DNA from: Maniola hyperantus
Lineage: Eukaryota; Arthropoda; Insecta; Lepidoptera; Nymphalidae
Assembly (NCBI RefSeq): GCF_902806685.2
Contig: NC_048563.1
Span: 2,356,001 to 2,420,000 of the forward strand
Length of the DNA stretch: 64,000 nucleotides
Reading direction: 5' to 3'
The notes below the pieces were generated by a model, which searched no databases, was not told where the DNA came from, and saw nothing but the letters and a program-made list of their open reading frames with translations. Positions 9,896 through 23,328 of this stretch are shown piece by piece (the first letter of the stretch is position 1; the number at the start of each line of letters is the position of its first letter). A program made the position numbers and the translations under genes.

Positions 9896-12800
9896 TTAGT
9901 TTCCTCTGCTTTTTGCTTTTTTGATTCGCGCTTGTTTCTGGAAGCAATGCACACCATAGACACTGTTGATTTTTATTATGTCGACGTCGGACAGAAGTTT
10001 TTCATTTTGACCGAGCGATTTCATGATGGAGCCGTCTGGGTCCTGAAGAGAGAAAAATTATGAACTCTGACTAGGTACCAATTTACAATACGCGACCGAA
10101 AGTAACGCGGCGGGGGGGTAAGGGGGTGCACTAACATCTTAACACCCCAAATGTCAACCTCACCGGCTCGCGGTGCCCCCTGCGAATCAGCGAACGAGGA
10201 TATGGCGACCGAAGAATGGCGGGATAACCATTCCAAATGGCTTGGCTTTAAATAACACAGACTAGAGACGGGCAGCAGCGTCACTGGTGCGAAATGGCCT
10301 ACAGCCCTGCGCTGACCAACCCGCCTGCCCAGCGTGGTCAGTATGGGCATTACTTCTAATGAGCAGCGCCAACAGACAAAGGCCCCCAGTTCCCGGCAGC
10401 CCTGCTATTCCCCCCCTAAGGTGGTGGGGAGCGGGTGGATGAGGAAGGCTGAGGACCGTGTTTGGTGGCGTGCTCTTGGAAAGACCTATGTCCAGCAGTG
10501 GACGCAAACAGGCTGATGGATTGGCCGAAAGTGGTAAACATCGACCTTTAGAATGACATTTCATCTTTGTAGAGCGTTGTCTCTGTCACTCATACCCATA
10601 TGACGCTTTGTCGTTCTCAACGACCGAGACAGCACTCTACGAAGCCGCTGTGTCCTTCTTAAGATATTAGATAGGTAGGTTTTTTTTTTAAAGAATATTA
10701 GCTAAGTTTATCATGCTGACTAATATTCCCCTTTCCCCTTCATTTAAGCGTAAAGCTTGTGTGCTAGGAGTAGGTACGACAATAGTGCAACGAGTGGGAT
10801 TTGAACCGGCGACTTTCGGTTTGCAGTCCGCTCCTATAACCGTTGAGCTATCGAGGTTCTGAATAGGTTAGGTAGGTACCTTTAGTGCGCGTGAGGTCGA
10901 CACTCGATATAGCAATCGGGTTATGAGGCGGGGGGGACCCCGCACACCCGTACTGTCTCGCGCCAGCGGGTTACCGCGCGGGCTGTGCGGGGCGTCCCCA
11001 GCCCGATTGCTACCTGCTAGGTGATTCGCTAACTCAGTGTCTAACACAGAATGATAGCCACCGAGGTTGGTTTGTTCTACATTGCTGCTTCACTAGGTGG
11101 TAGTAAAGTATTTTTTTGTAGAAAACCTTCAACGGATTAAAAAAATCGGCCAAGTGCGAGTCAGGCTCGCGCAATGAGGGTTCCGTACTACAGTCGTATT
11201 TTTTCGACATTTTGCACGATAATTCAAAAACTATGATGCATAAAAATAAATAAAAACCTGTTTTAGAATGTACAGGTGAAGACCTTTCATATGATACCCC
11301 ACTTGATATAGTCACTCACTTCGAAAGTTGAAAATACTAATTATTAGTTCATGACCACAATTTAATTTTTTTTGTGTGACCCTAAATTCACGGTTTTCAG
11401 ATTTTTCCCCAAATGTCAGCTATAAGACCTACCTACCTGCCAAATTTTATGATTCTAGGTCAACGGGAAGTACCCTGTAGGTTTCTTGTGTCTGTCACGT
11501 ACTATAAGTTTGTTTAGAAGGTTATGGACTGTTTGACATATTTTGCTACGGATCGTGATATCGCCGGTTCGAGTCCCAAGTCGGGATAAAGTTATTGGAT
11601 GTTCTGTCAAAAAGTTGTCAGTTGCAGTTCTGATTTGGGAAGTTGGTTGCGCCTCCCTGGCGCAGTGGTGAGGTGTGGTCTTATTAGTAGGAGGTCCCGG
11701 GTTCGATTCCTGGCAGATTCCTTTTATAATTTCTAAATTTTCTCTTGTCTGGTCTAGTGGGAGGCTTCGGCCGTGGTTAGTTCTTTACCATACCGGCAAA
11801 GCCATGCCGCCAAGCGATATAGCGTTCCAAAACCAAAGGGTGTATGGGTTTAATAAAAACTGCCATACCCCTTACAGGTTAGCCCGCTTCCATCTTAGAC
11901 TGCATTATCACTTACCACCAGATGTGATTTAGGCTAACTTGTATCTGAATTTTAAAAAATGAGAAAGACGCATAGTTTACCTGATCCTTATAAGTGGCAA
12001 CGGAGGATATACCAGTGTGCCCCACTCTCCTCCAAAACTGCCAGGCGGGGTGGGTGGCGCTCGTGTAGTCATAGGGGAGGTTCAGGGTGGCTTCAGGTCG
12101 AATCTTCTCGAAGTGGTGCAGTTTGTCTGAAAATCGACGGATCAATTCTTACTACTGGGTAGGCTGTGATAGCCTAGTGGTTAAGACGTTTGCTTCGTAT
12201 TTGAAGGTCGGGGTTTGATCCCGCGCACGCACCTCTAACTTTTCTAATTTTAAGTGATAGAATATCAATTGCTTTGAAGGAAAACATCGTGAGGAAACCT
12301 GCATACCTGAGAGTTCTCCATGTCCTCAAAGGTCTGTGAGGCCTGCCAATTGCATATTGCCAGCGTGGTAGACTAGCCAAACCCTTCTCATTCTGTGAGG
12401 AGACCCGTTATTGATGGCGATGGGTTGAACATGATGGGTAGGTACCTATTATAAAAGCATCAGATGATATTCAACCATTCGTTTCATTGGAAATCTAATG
12501 TCTATCGTTTCTTCCAATTTATGCAATGCCCGTTGCCACAGCCCGTTCATCTATGTCGGTTACTCTGGTTTCTTCTACGGATCTCCTCATTTCTGATTTG
12601 AGTAAAAATACTCCAAGCATAGCTCTCTCCATCACCCGCTGAGTGACCTCTGAGATCTTTTTATAGATAGCAACCATGTCTTGAATCCGTATGTCATGAC
12701 TGGCAACAACCAAGCACATGCAAACTGTGGAACCAACTCCCATCGGCGGTGTTCCCACTAGATTACAACATGGGGTTATTCAAGGGGCGGACCAACAAAT

Positions 12801-15800
12801 TCTTAAAATGCCGGCAACGCATCGGCGGTTCCTCTGGTGCTGCAAATGTTCATGGGCGGCGGTAATCACTTAACATCAGGTGACCCGCCTGCTCGTTTGC
12901 TCGCTATCTGTATAAAAAAAGCACTGGTCGAAGATAATTAAATAGCATTTTTAGGTGGCGTTACGTATGGGGGAGCGGAGCACACCAGCCCACGCGCCAC
13001 GTTGCACCCCGCGTTCGCCATCTGCATTAGTGTGAGTGCTAATCCGTACACAGTACACGAGCGCGTGGAACAATATCTGCGCGAGCTCGACAGGTCAGAC
13101 GCGACTATTTAACTGCCGGAAACTATACCTATATACGAACCTGGTCGCAACGGTCCAGCCTGGCTGTCCAGCGCGGAAATGCAGCCAGTATTCTTGGCAC
13201 CATTCCACGCGGGCATGATTTATATAGTAATTAGGTAAGGCTAGCTTTAAGTTTTATTGTAATAAGCTGATGCCCGCGACTTCGTCCGCGTGGATTTACA
13301 TTTTTCGAGATCCCGTGGGAACTCTTTAATTTTCCGGGATAAAGAGTGGCCTATGTCCTTCCCCGGGATGCAAGCTATCTCTGTACCAAATTTCATCAAA
13401 ATCGGTTGAACGGATGGGACATCTAGCAGACAGACAGACAGACACACTTTCGCATTTATAATATTAGTATGGAAGTATGGATAAGTATCGCAAATTGCTA
13501 ATGCGCGTGACCGCCATGTTAGTGACGTCAGCACTAGACTGAAGTTTCGAGCTGATGGTATATTTTTATTTCGGCTGACGTCAAAATGACGTCATTTAGA
13601 TGTTAATGAGACATGGTTCCGGCGCAATAGCAATTTGCGGGACTTATATTTTCAAGTTTTTTTTAAACGACGATTTCTTCTTTACGACGACCTCCCTGGC
13701 GCAGTGGTGAGCGTTGTGGTCTTAATAGTGGGAGGTCCCGGGTTCGATTCCTGGCAGGGGTTTGGAATTTTATAATTTCTAAATTTCTGGTCTGGTCTGG
13801 TGGGAGGCTTCGGCCGTGGCTAGTTACCACCCTACCGGCAAAGCCGTGCCGCCAAGCGATTTAGCGTTCCGGTACGATGCCGTGTAGAAACCAAAGGGGT
13901 ATGGGTTTAATAAAAACTGCCATACCCCTTCCAGGCTAGCCCGCTATCATCTTAGACTGCATCATCACTTACCACCAGGTGAGATTGCAGTCAAGGGCTA
14001 ACTTGTATCTGAATAAATAAAAAAAAACCTGGTCGTATATGCCGGTTGTGCACCCGCACGAACTGGTCGCGGTCATGGCGGGAGGGCTCGAAGTAGAAGC
14101 CGAGCATCGCCATCACCATCATTGCGGCGTGCTGCCGATGCTGCCCACCCTCGAATAGTTCTATTGAGCCGAAGTTCTGAAAACAAAAAAATATGGGGTT
14201 CGTTATTTTTTATTATTATTTTATTGAACCACCAACAAAATCATACAAAAAAAACGGCCAAGTGCGAGTCAAGCTCGCGCAACGAGGGTTCCGTTATTCA
14301 GTCGTATTTTGTCGTCATTTTGCAGGATAATTCAAAAACTATGATACATAAAAATAAATAAAAATCTGTTTTAGAATGCACTGGTGACCTTTCATATGAT
14401 ACCCCACTTGATATAGTTATCTTACTTTCAAAATTGAAAATACTAATTATTAGTTCATGACCACAATTTAATTTTTTTTGTGTGATGTAACCACAAATTC
14501 ACGGTTTTCAGATTTTTCCCCTAATGCCAATTATAAGACCCACCTACCTGCCAAATTTCATGATTCTAGGTCAACGGAAAGTACCCTGTAGGTTTCTTGA
14601 CAGACAGACGGACAGACAGACAGACAGACAGATAACAAAGTGATCCTATAAGGGTTCTGTTTCTCCTTTTGAGGAACGGAACCCTAAAAAATAAGTAGGT
14701 GAATAGGTCATTATACGGTACAAAATTACTTACAGCTAATTTTATTCTAGGCTTCATACAACATTAACGCAGTCGCTTAATCGTTACATAAGATTGAGTT
14801 AAACGAGACAGAGCTATATCTCTCACATAAATCTGTCTCGTTTTAACTCAATTAAGTAACGATTAGCGACTCTGAGTGCGGCGGTAATAAGCTCCCCAAT
14901 CAAAAAAAATGTTAGGCTCACTATTTACTAAGGTAAGCCGAACATTTTTTTTAAATATTAAGTGTCACCAAAAATGTTCGAGCTGTTGTAGAAAGTTTTG
15001 CAATTTTCTAGATGTTTCAGTTTTTTTCCAGAATTTAATTTAATTTAATTTAAAACAACTTTATTGTTACTGAAATTACAGAGAGTAAAAATCTACACTA
15101 ATATTATAAAGAGGAAAACTTTGTTTGTATGTTTGTTTGTTTGTACTGAATAGGCTCAAAAACTACTGGACCGATTTTAAAAATTCTTTCACCATTCGAA
15201 AGCTACATTATCCACGAGTAACATAGGCTATATTTTATTTTGGAAAAAAATAGGGTTCCGTAAGATATTTGGGTTTTTCGGACACAAGGTGTAAAAAATC
15301 AACCAGAAAAGTTACTTATTTTGCGTACGCTGCCTAAACTATAAAAGATAGAACCATAAAATGTTCTAATAAATTGCCTAACGATCGAAATTGTTGTTCT
15401 ATCCGTAATCTGCCGATGATAATTATTATAAAACAACGGTGTCATTTTGCTAAAAAAATTAAGTATGGGATTTTTTTAATAAATAAAAGCGTTGCTGAGT
15501 ACCTACCTAACTTATCGACAGATTACAGATAGATTAATCAGTAGGTACCCTCATTAGTCATTATAAATGCGAAAGTGTGTTTGTTTGACTCGCTCCAGCA
15601 ATGCACGGGGCTGCAATGGCTTGTATAGTACGGTATAATAACATTGTAAATTGAAAAATTAAAAAGAGCAACCGCCGAGTTTCTTGCTGGTTCTTCTCGG
15701 TAGGAACGGCATTCTGAACCAGTGGTAAATTAAAACTACCTGACTATTCATAAGCACTTGTAAAAAGTTTACATGAATAAAAAAACATTCTATCTTTTAC

Positions 15801-18800
15801 CTATCTTTGTTGGTTTATTGGTTTGTCCTTCAATCACGTCGCAACGGTGCAACGGATTGACATGATTTTTGCATGGGCATAGATAAAGACCTGGAGAGTG
15901 ACATAGGCTACTTTTTATCCCGGAAAATCAAAGGGTTCCCACGGGATTTTTAAACAACTAATTCCATGCGGACGAAGTCGCGGACATCAGCTAGTTATTT
16001 ATAAATTTCGGATTTAATAATTTATTTTTCTTTAGTCTCTCTTGTATTCATGGATATAAGAAAAATAAATTATTTAAACACTATACCAGCCATTCGTGAA
16101 AACATTTTTGGCGACAATAAAATTTAAATATGTCAAGTAACTTGTTACTTAACTAGTTAAAAGAGTATAAAATAAAACAAATCCTATTATTACGCATAAC
16201 TTTATTGGAAAAAAGAACACATTCGAATACAACATTATTCAATTATTGATTTGTTAAACCACAGAGCTATCTATATGAGGTAGAATACAACATATCAATA
16301 ATTTTACTTACAACTATTCTAAAAAAAATATGCACCTAGTAAGTATAACAATAATTGAACACGTAAAAGAAAAGTGGTAGGTAACTTTTTTATTTGGATA
16401 CCGTTGCCTTTCTTCATGCTGAAGTTTTTCTATCTGGATATCCTTTGTCAGAATCGATGCATTGTAGAGCGATTGTCTAAAACCTCCATCAATCATTATT
16501 ACAATCTCAATTGTTGTGATTGGCTGCATTTGTGCGATTCTTGTTGCAACAATGCATTGTGGCCAATAGTGAGCGAGCATTAACCAATTAGAGATGATTG
16601 CGATCGTGACATTGTAGCTGTGATTCTCCCGCAATCGCGCAGATCTCAATCATCTTAATGATATTACGATGCCAGTTCAGCAGCTGCCATCCCAACTGAA
16701 ATCATAATTTTATTCGATTAAAATATTGCAATATAAAATTTTGTGTTAATCAAAATGAAATAAAAACAATGGGACTTTCACAACAAACAAAGGTTTGAGC
16801 AAGTCGGGATTCGTAGCTCGTCCCGGTTTTGTTTGAACGAAACATTTTCATGCGGCCAAAACCGAGTTAGTAAAACAAATGTTTAGGTAAGCTTAGATAA
16901 GCAGGTAGGTATACCTCAGGTATACCTACGTTCTAAGTACTTACCATTATGAAATAACAATTAGAACCTTCCACAAAATCTTGTTTAAAACCATTTACTT
17001 ATGTAATGTCAATCATTTTATAATTTAACGGTAATCTACTACTTCTTCAATGGTAGTCCCTTCAACTGTTTCGCCATTTTTCTGCCTTTTGATTCTATAA
17101 GTGGCAATATCTAATTTCCTTATATTGGACGACCAATTACGTAATAATTCAGTCATTTTCTTTCATACTCCTCTCTCAAGCAATCAGGATTTTCGTCCAA
17201 CCAGCGATCGCCGATTTACATTCCCCAATCATATCTGCGCATTCACTACCAGTCAGCCCCTCCAAATTCTCAAACAACAGATCTTTTTCACATTATAAAT
17301 GTACGTCTCCAGTTGGTTCCTGACTTCCAATCGTAGTTTATTCTCGATGTCTTCTTCTTTAAACTTCTCAGAGTTAGAAATATCTTACTTATCTCCTGTT
17401 GAGACATCTGCAGGACATTGTTTATCGTGATACTCTCGCTGTTCCCTGTACTTTTGTCTTTCGCAGAAGCTGTTAGAATCCCATTAGTATCGATATCAAA
17501 AATGACATCGATTTTCGCTACTCCACGCGGTACTGGTGGAATGTTTTGAAGTTCAAAAACGCCCAACAAACGGTTGTCTTTTGTCAAAGTACGCTCGCCT
17601 TCGAAGATCTCGATGGTCATGCTGCTCTGGTAATCTTCTAGTGTTGTCATTTCTTTGGTGTAACGGCAGGGTATTGGGGTGTTACGCTCGATGACTTTGA
17701 ACATCATGCCTCTTGCTGTTTCTAGTCCTAGTGATAATGGCACAACATCAACCAACAACAAATCCTTAATTTTATTACTCCGCTCCCCAGACAAGATGGC
17801 CGCTTGAATGGCTGCACCGCAAGCGATAGCCTCGTCCGGGTTGATAGAGCTTATAATATTCTTTCTACCGAAGTATTCGCTGAGCATCTTCTTGATCTTC
17901 GGTATTCTTGTGCTGCCACCGACTAGGATGACGTCGTGTATATCGTTTTTCGTCATGTCAGCATCCATCAATGCTTGGTCAACAAATTTAGCGTGTCTTG
18001 AAACAAATCCGAGCACAATTGCTCGAATAAGGCGCGAGAAACATGACCGGTGTAATCTTTGGAATCTTTGATAGTTTCGACTTGTATCACTGCCTCCATA
18101 GCGGAAGTTAGAGACCGCTTCGCTTTTTCGGCACCGAATTTAAGTCTTCTCAAAGATCGGGCGCTTTTAACCTCCGTACCGTGCCGTTTTTTGATGTCCT
18201 CAAGACAGTAGGCAACGATGCGGTTGTCGAAATCTTCGCCGCCCAATCTTGGGTTCCCAGCCGTTGCTTTAACTTCGTACACCGAACCCTCGCCGATGCT
18301 CAAAATCGATACATCGAAAGTGCCTCCACCTAGATCGTACACCAAAACATTACGTTCCCCCTTTAAGTTTCTGCTTAAACCATACGCGAGTGCCGCGGCA
18401 GTGGGTTCATTAATGATTCTAATAATTTCCAGACCAGCGATCTTTCCTGCGAGCCTGGTAGCTTGTCGCTGCGAATCACTGAAATACGCAGGCACGGTAA
18501 CCACGGCCTTATCGACTTTACATCCCAGATACTCCTCAGCTAACTCCTTCATCCTGAAAAGTATCATAGCGCTTATTTCCTCGGGAGCAAAAAACCTTTT
18601 TTGGCTTTTGTAGTTAACTATAATTTTGGCTTACCGTTGTCGTTGGTCACCGAAAAGGGGAAATGCCGTAGATCCATTTGCAGCCCTACCTCGTCAAAAG
18701 CCCGCCCGATCAAACGTTTCGCGCCAAAAATAGTATTACTAGCATTGACAGATGCTTGGTTCCTCGCGGGGTCACCGATCAAACGCTCGCGCGGGGTGAA

Positions 18801-19944
18801 GGCTACGTACGAAGGTGTTATTTTGTTCCCGTGCTCGTTGGGTATCACTTCCACACTGTTGTCACGCCACACAGCCACACAAGAACACGCCGTACCCAAA
18901 TCGATGCCTATCGCCACCATTTCGTATCAAAATATCACTAAAATCTCATTAAAATTAACACAGTCCACTTGCACTTCACATAGAAAGATTGAAACGTGTT
19001 TGAAGCCGCGCGCTTTCTACGCGCTTTTATATGAATCCCCGCCAGCCAATAGAGAATATTCTAGATCGTGACAGCAGCCAATCAGCGATCAGAGTTCATA
19101 GACATTTCTGGAAGCGTGTTGCCATGTTGGAGAATTTAGTTTTACCCAATTTTAGTTTCCAAAACAAGTGATTTTTTAATATTTTGTACTTTTGAACTAT
19201 TATTTGTGTTATTTCATTGAACTTCTTGCATAATTTATTTGACTCGTTATTGTAAACTTATTTATATTATAAAAATAATCAAAGTGGCTAATTCTGTTGT
19301 CACTATGTTGTCAGGCTCGCGCAACGAGGTTTCCGCACTACAGTCGGATTTTATCGACATTTTGCACGATAATTCAAAAAATATGATGCATAAAAATAAA
19401 CAAAAATCTGTTTTAGAATGCACAGGTGAAGACCTTTTATATGATATTCCAAATGATATAGTTATCTTACTTCGAAAATTGAAAATACTAATTATTAGTT
19501 CATGACCACAATTTTTTTTGTGTCATGTAACCACAAATTCACGGTTTTCCGATTTTTCCCCGAATGTCTGGTATAAGACATACCTACCTGATAAATTTCA
19601 TGATTCTAGGTCAACGGGAAGTACCCTGTAGGTTTCTTGACAGATCGACAGACAGACAGAAGACAACAAAGTAATCCTATAAGGGTTCCGTTTTTCCTTT
19701 TGAGGTACGGAACCCTAAAAAGAAAGCAAAAATGGACAGGGAAGCACTTATTTTTTTTTTTGTTTATTTGAAAGTAATCAACAGCGTAATTACATAATTA
19801 TTATTTAAATCTAAATCTAGTTTTGACAGAAGGCCACAAAAGATTACTTAAAATTATAATGGCATCTATTTTAACAGAATAGATTTAGAATAAAATACAC
19901 AATAATAAAATTACAACAGTGTGTGTATGCTTGTGTGTTTGTGA

Positions 19945-19999
<55 letters not shown>

Positions 20000-22900
20000 C
20001 GTGTGTGTAAGGGGAGTGTGTGACTGCATGCATATTTATCACTATCAAAGATCTCTACCTGTGACCCTTGGCAATGCGAGAGGTTTACCCTATATTCCGG
20101 GAAAAACTAACCATATGGCAGCACAAACTAGAAATGAGGGCATGGCGCATGCGTCAAGGATAATGACATTCAGTCATTTCTTTTTAACCAAAGCAAATAC
20201 AAATATATCTATCTCTTTCTGAAATGGGACACGTTGTTATTAAATTCCTATTTACTGTCCCAGTTTATGTAAAAGATAATAATAATAAAAGGTATATAGC
20301 TACCATCTCAGGTAGCCAGATGCAATTAAATGCAGTTCAGATCGCAGCGCTGTGCGAGCTGAATTGCACTTTATTTCAAAGGTCTAAGACTCGGTATTTA
20401 TTTAAACGTCTTAACAGAATACCTGGGGAGAAGCCAGAAGGATTCAGCCAAAGGAGCATAACTTTTTTGAACTGTGAGTCGCGTAAAATGAGTCATGGCA
20501 CGAACAGAAGGCACGCTTGATCCATTTTATTATAAGTACATTCGGGAAGTCTGCTAACCCGTATCTGGCCAGTGTGGTAGACTATGGCCTGAACCCATTC
20601 TCATTTATTCATACAATTCATTATCATAGAAAATACCCGTACTCAGTAGTGAGCCGGCGATAAGTTGAGTTGATGGTGATTTAAAAAATTAAGTGAAGAA
20701 AATTTCGGCTTTTAGAATGGCTTTTCGGCTTTGTAGGGCGTTGTCTCTGTCACTCATACCTATATTACGTTTCGTCGGTCTCAACGACATAGACAATGCT
20801 CTACAAATCCGCTATTTCCTTCTAAAGGTCAATGTACATCATTTTCTGCCACATGTAGGTAGGTGCACAGTTTTTTATGGGATCTGATCTGAATTCCTAA
20901 AGAAAACGTAAATAACATGTACCTGTCTCCCTCCAACTCTTCCTGTGACGTAATCCGCGCTAGTATCTATGACAAGGTAGTCGTTATATCTCTCTCCCTC
21001 TTTCTCCGAGACTTCGTTGATGCGGACACAGGTCTTTTTCTTCAGTATATCGTTGACTTCCGCGAGACGCGCACGAATGGATTGTAAATTATCTACAATA
21101 ATATGAAAAATGTTTTTTTAGTATAAATATAGGTATTTTAATCTAAACAAGTTATTTAAACGTTTCCGAAAAAACTACTGCGTTTGCACTAGGTATATCA
21201 TATCTGTTCTGTTCTGTATCATAGACCGCGTTTAAGCAAGCGTAGTGTGGGACGCCCTCCAGCACGATGGACCGACGATATAAAGAGGCTGGCGGGAAGT
21301 GGCTGGGTGAGGAAGGCTGTGGACGGGGTGTGGTGGCGTTCTTTAGGGAAGGCCTATGTCCAACCGTGGACGTCTACAGGCTGATGATAATGATGATGGT
21401 GATGAAGCCTAACCATAAATATAAAAAACTAGCGGCCCGCCCCAGCTTCGCATGGTGCAATGTAGATACTAATGTGGTGGCATTGAGGTGTCATTGCCTC
21501 GGAAACTCTCAAATGAGAGGATTTTTTTCCGACCTACTTCACATTATTTCAATTTGTCTTGGGATCTCAATTTTTGAGAATTAAATTATACCTAGGTATA
21601 AACCTTCCTCTTGAATCACTCTATCTGTTGGTGAAAACCGCATTAAAATCCGTTGCGTAGTTTAAAAGATCTACGCGTTCATACATACATACAGACAGCG
21701 GGAAGCGACTTTATTTTATAGGTACTATGTAGAGACTAGCTCTGAAGGTGCCCAGTTTAAGTTCAACCTTTTCCTTTTTCCATTCTACCAATAGGTACTA
21801 ACTACACCATTGGACAATCCACTCGACATCCAATCTACTCGCATGAAACGTTTTTGCTCAACGTTTCTGTAATGAACCCCTAAGTTCGCTTATAATAGTT
21901 ATGGAAAGCCCTTCCGGCTTCAGTGTTTCCTGTCACCTACAGTCTAAAGACCTGCAAAGACCTTTTTTTTTTCATTTATATTCTTATTCTATTCAATTTT
22001 AATATTAATTTAATCCGCTTCATATTGTGTGTTTATTGTTATGGACTATATTTTCATTGCCTGAAATAAAAAATATTTATTATTAAAGCAAAAGTCATCT
22101 TCTAGGCAAGTGCGCTCCAACCCAGACCTCATCATTGCTTTCCTGCATGATTGTCTTCAAGCGCAAGCCTATCTTGCATTTAAAAAAATATTAAGCAGCA
22201 TACTCACAAGTAGAATCCTGAGCGACAACGTATCTGACCACCCCATCAGGCCATATCCGTTCAGCATAAAACTCTTTATTCCCCTTCGTTAGTGGCACTA
22301 TTTCCGGTAGAAGGCGTCTCTGCCTTCCTCCTTTGCCTTTGGGCCTTCTGTTCTGTGGTCTAAAATTAAATATTCTAGTGTTGTTCTTTCGACGTTGCAC
22401 CTTGCGCAAGGTGTTGCAATGGCGATGAAAAGTTGGCAGGACCCCCACTAGGTTGACAGACGATATCTAACGAGTCGCACGGAGAAACTGGATTTAGGCG
22501 GCGCTAGACCGTGGCATGTGAAAGTCCCTACAAGATCTATCCCTAGTCTACAAGCAGCAGCATCGAAGGACTCTGCAAAAATATTACCTGTCTTCTGTTA
22601 CTACCCGATGTCTGTCCCTTTCTCTGGTTCTTTCTCTTTCCCTTTCTCTGCTGTCATCCCTTTCTCTTTTTTCCTTTTTACTTCTAGTTGTTCTTTTTCT
22701 TTTGTCACTTTCTGATGACGAGGAGTCATCGCGCTGCTCTTCATTATCACTTTCTCTATTTCTAGAACTAAAATAATTATTTTAAGTATTATCTAAATAT
22801 ACTAATTTTATAAAGAGGTAAAATTTATAAGTTTGTTTGTAGGGGGTAATCTCTGGAACTACTGAACCGATTTTGAAAATTCGTTCACCAGTAGAAAGCG

Positions 22901-23288
22901 ACTTTATTCCTGGATTATATTTTATTAAAAAAACCATTCAAGTGCGAGTCAGGCTCGCGCAATGAGGGTTCCGTACTACAGCCGTATTTTTTCGACAATT
23001 TGCACGATAATTCAAAAACTATGATGCATAAAAATAAATAAAAATCTGTTTTAGAATGCACAGGTGAAGACCTTTCATATTATGATACCCCACTTGATAT
23101 AGTCACTCACTTCGAAAGTTGAAAATACTAATTATTAGTTCATGACCACAATTTAATTTTTTTTGTGTGATCTAACCCTAAATTCACGGTTTTCAGATTT
23201 TTCCCCAAATGTCAGCTATAAGATCTACCTACCTGCCAAATTTCATGATTCTAGGTCAACGGGAAGTACCCTGCAGGTTTCTTGACAG

Positions 23289-23328
<40 letters not shown>

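Noticed and set aside
13689..13765. tRNA gene from the A and B boxes at the start of family 1
   Set aside because: No cloverleaf can be closed, and the sequence continues into the shared SINE body in all full copies.
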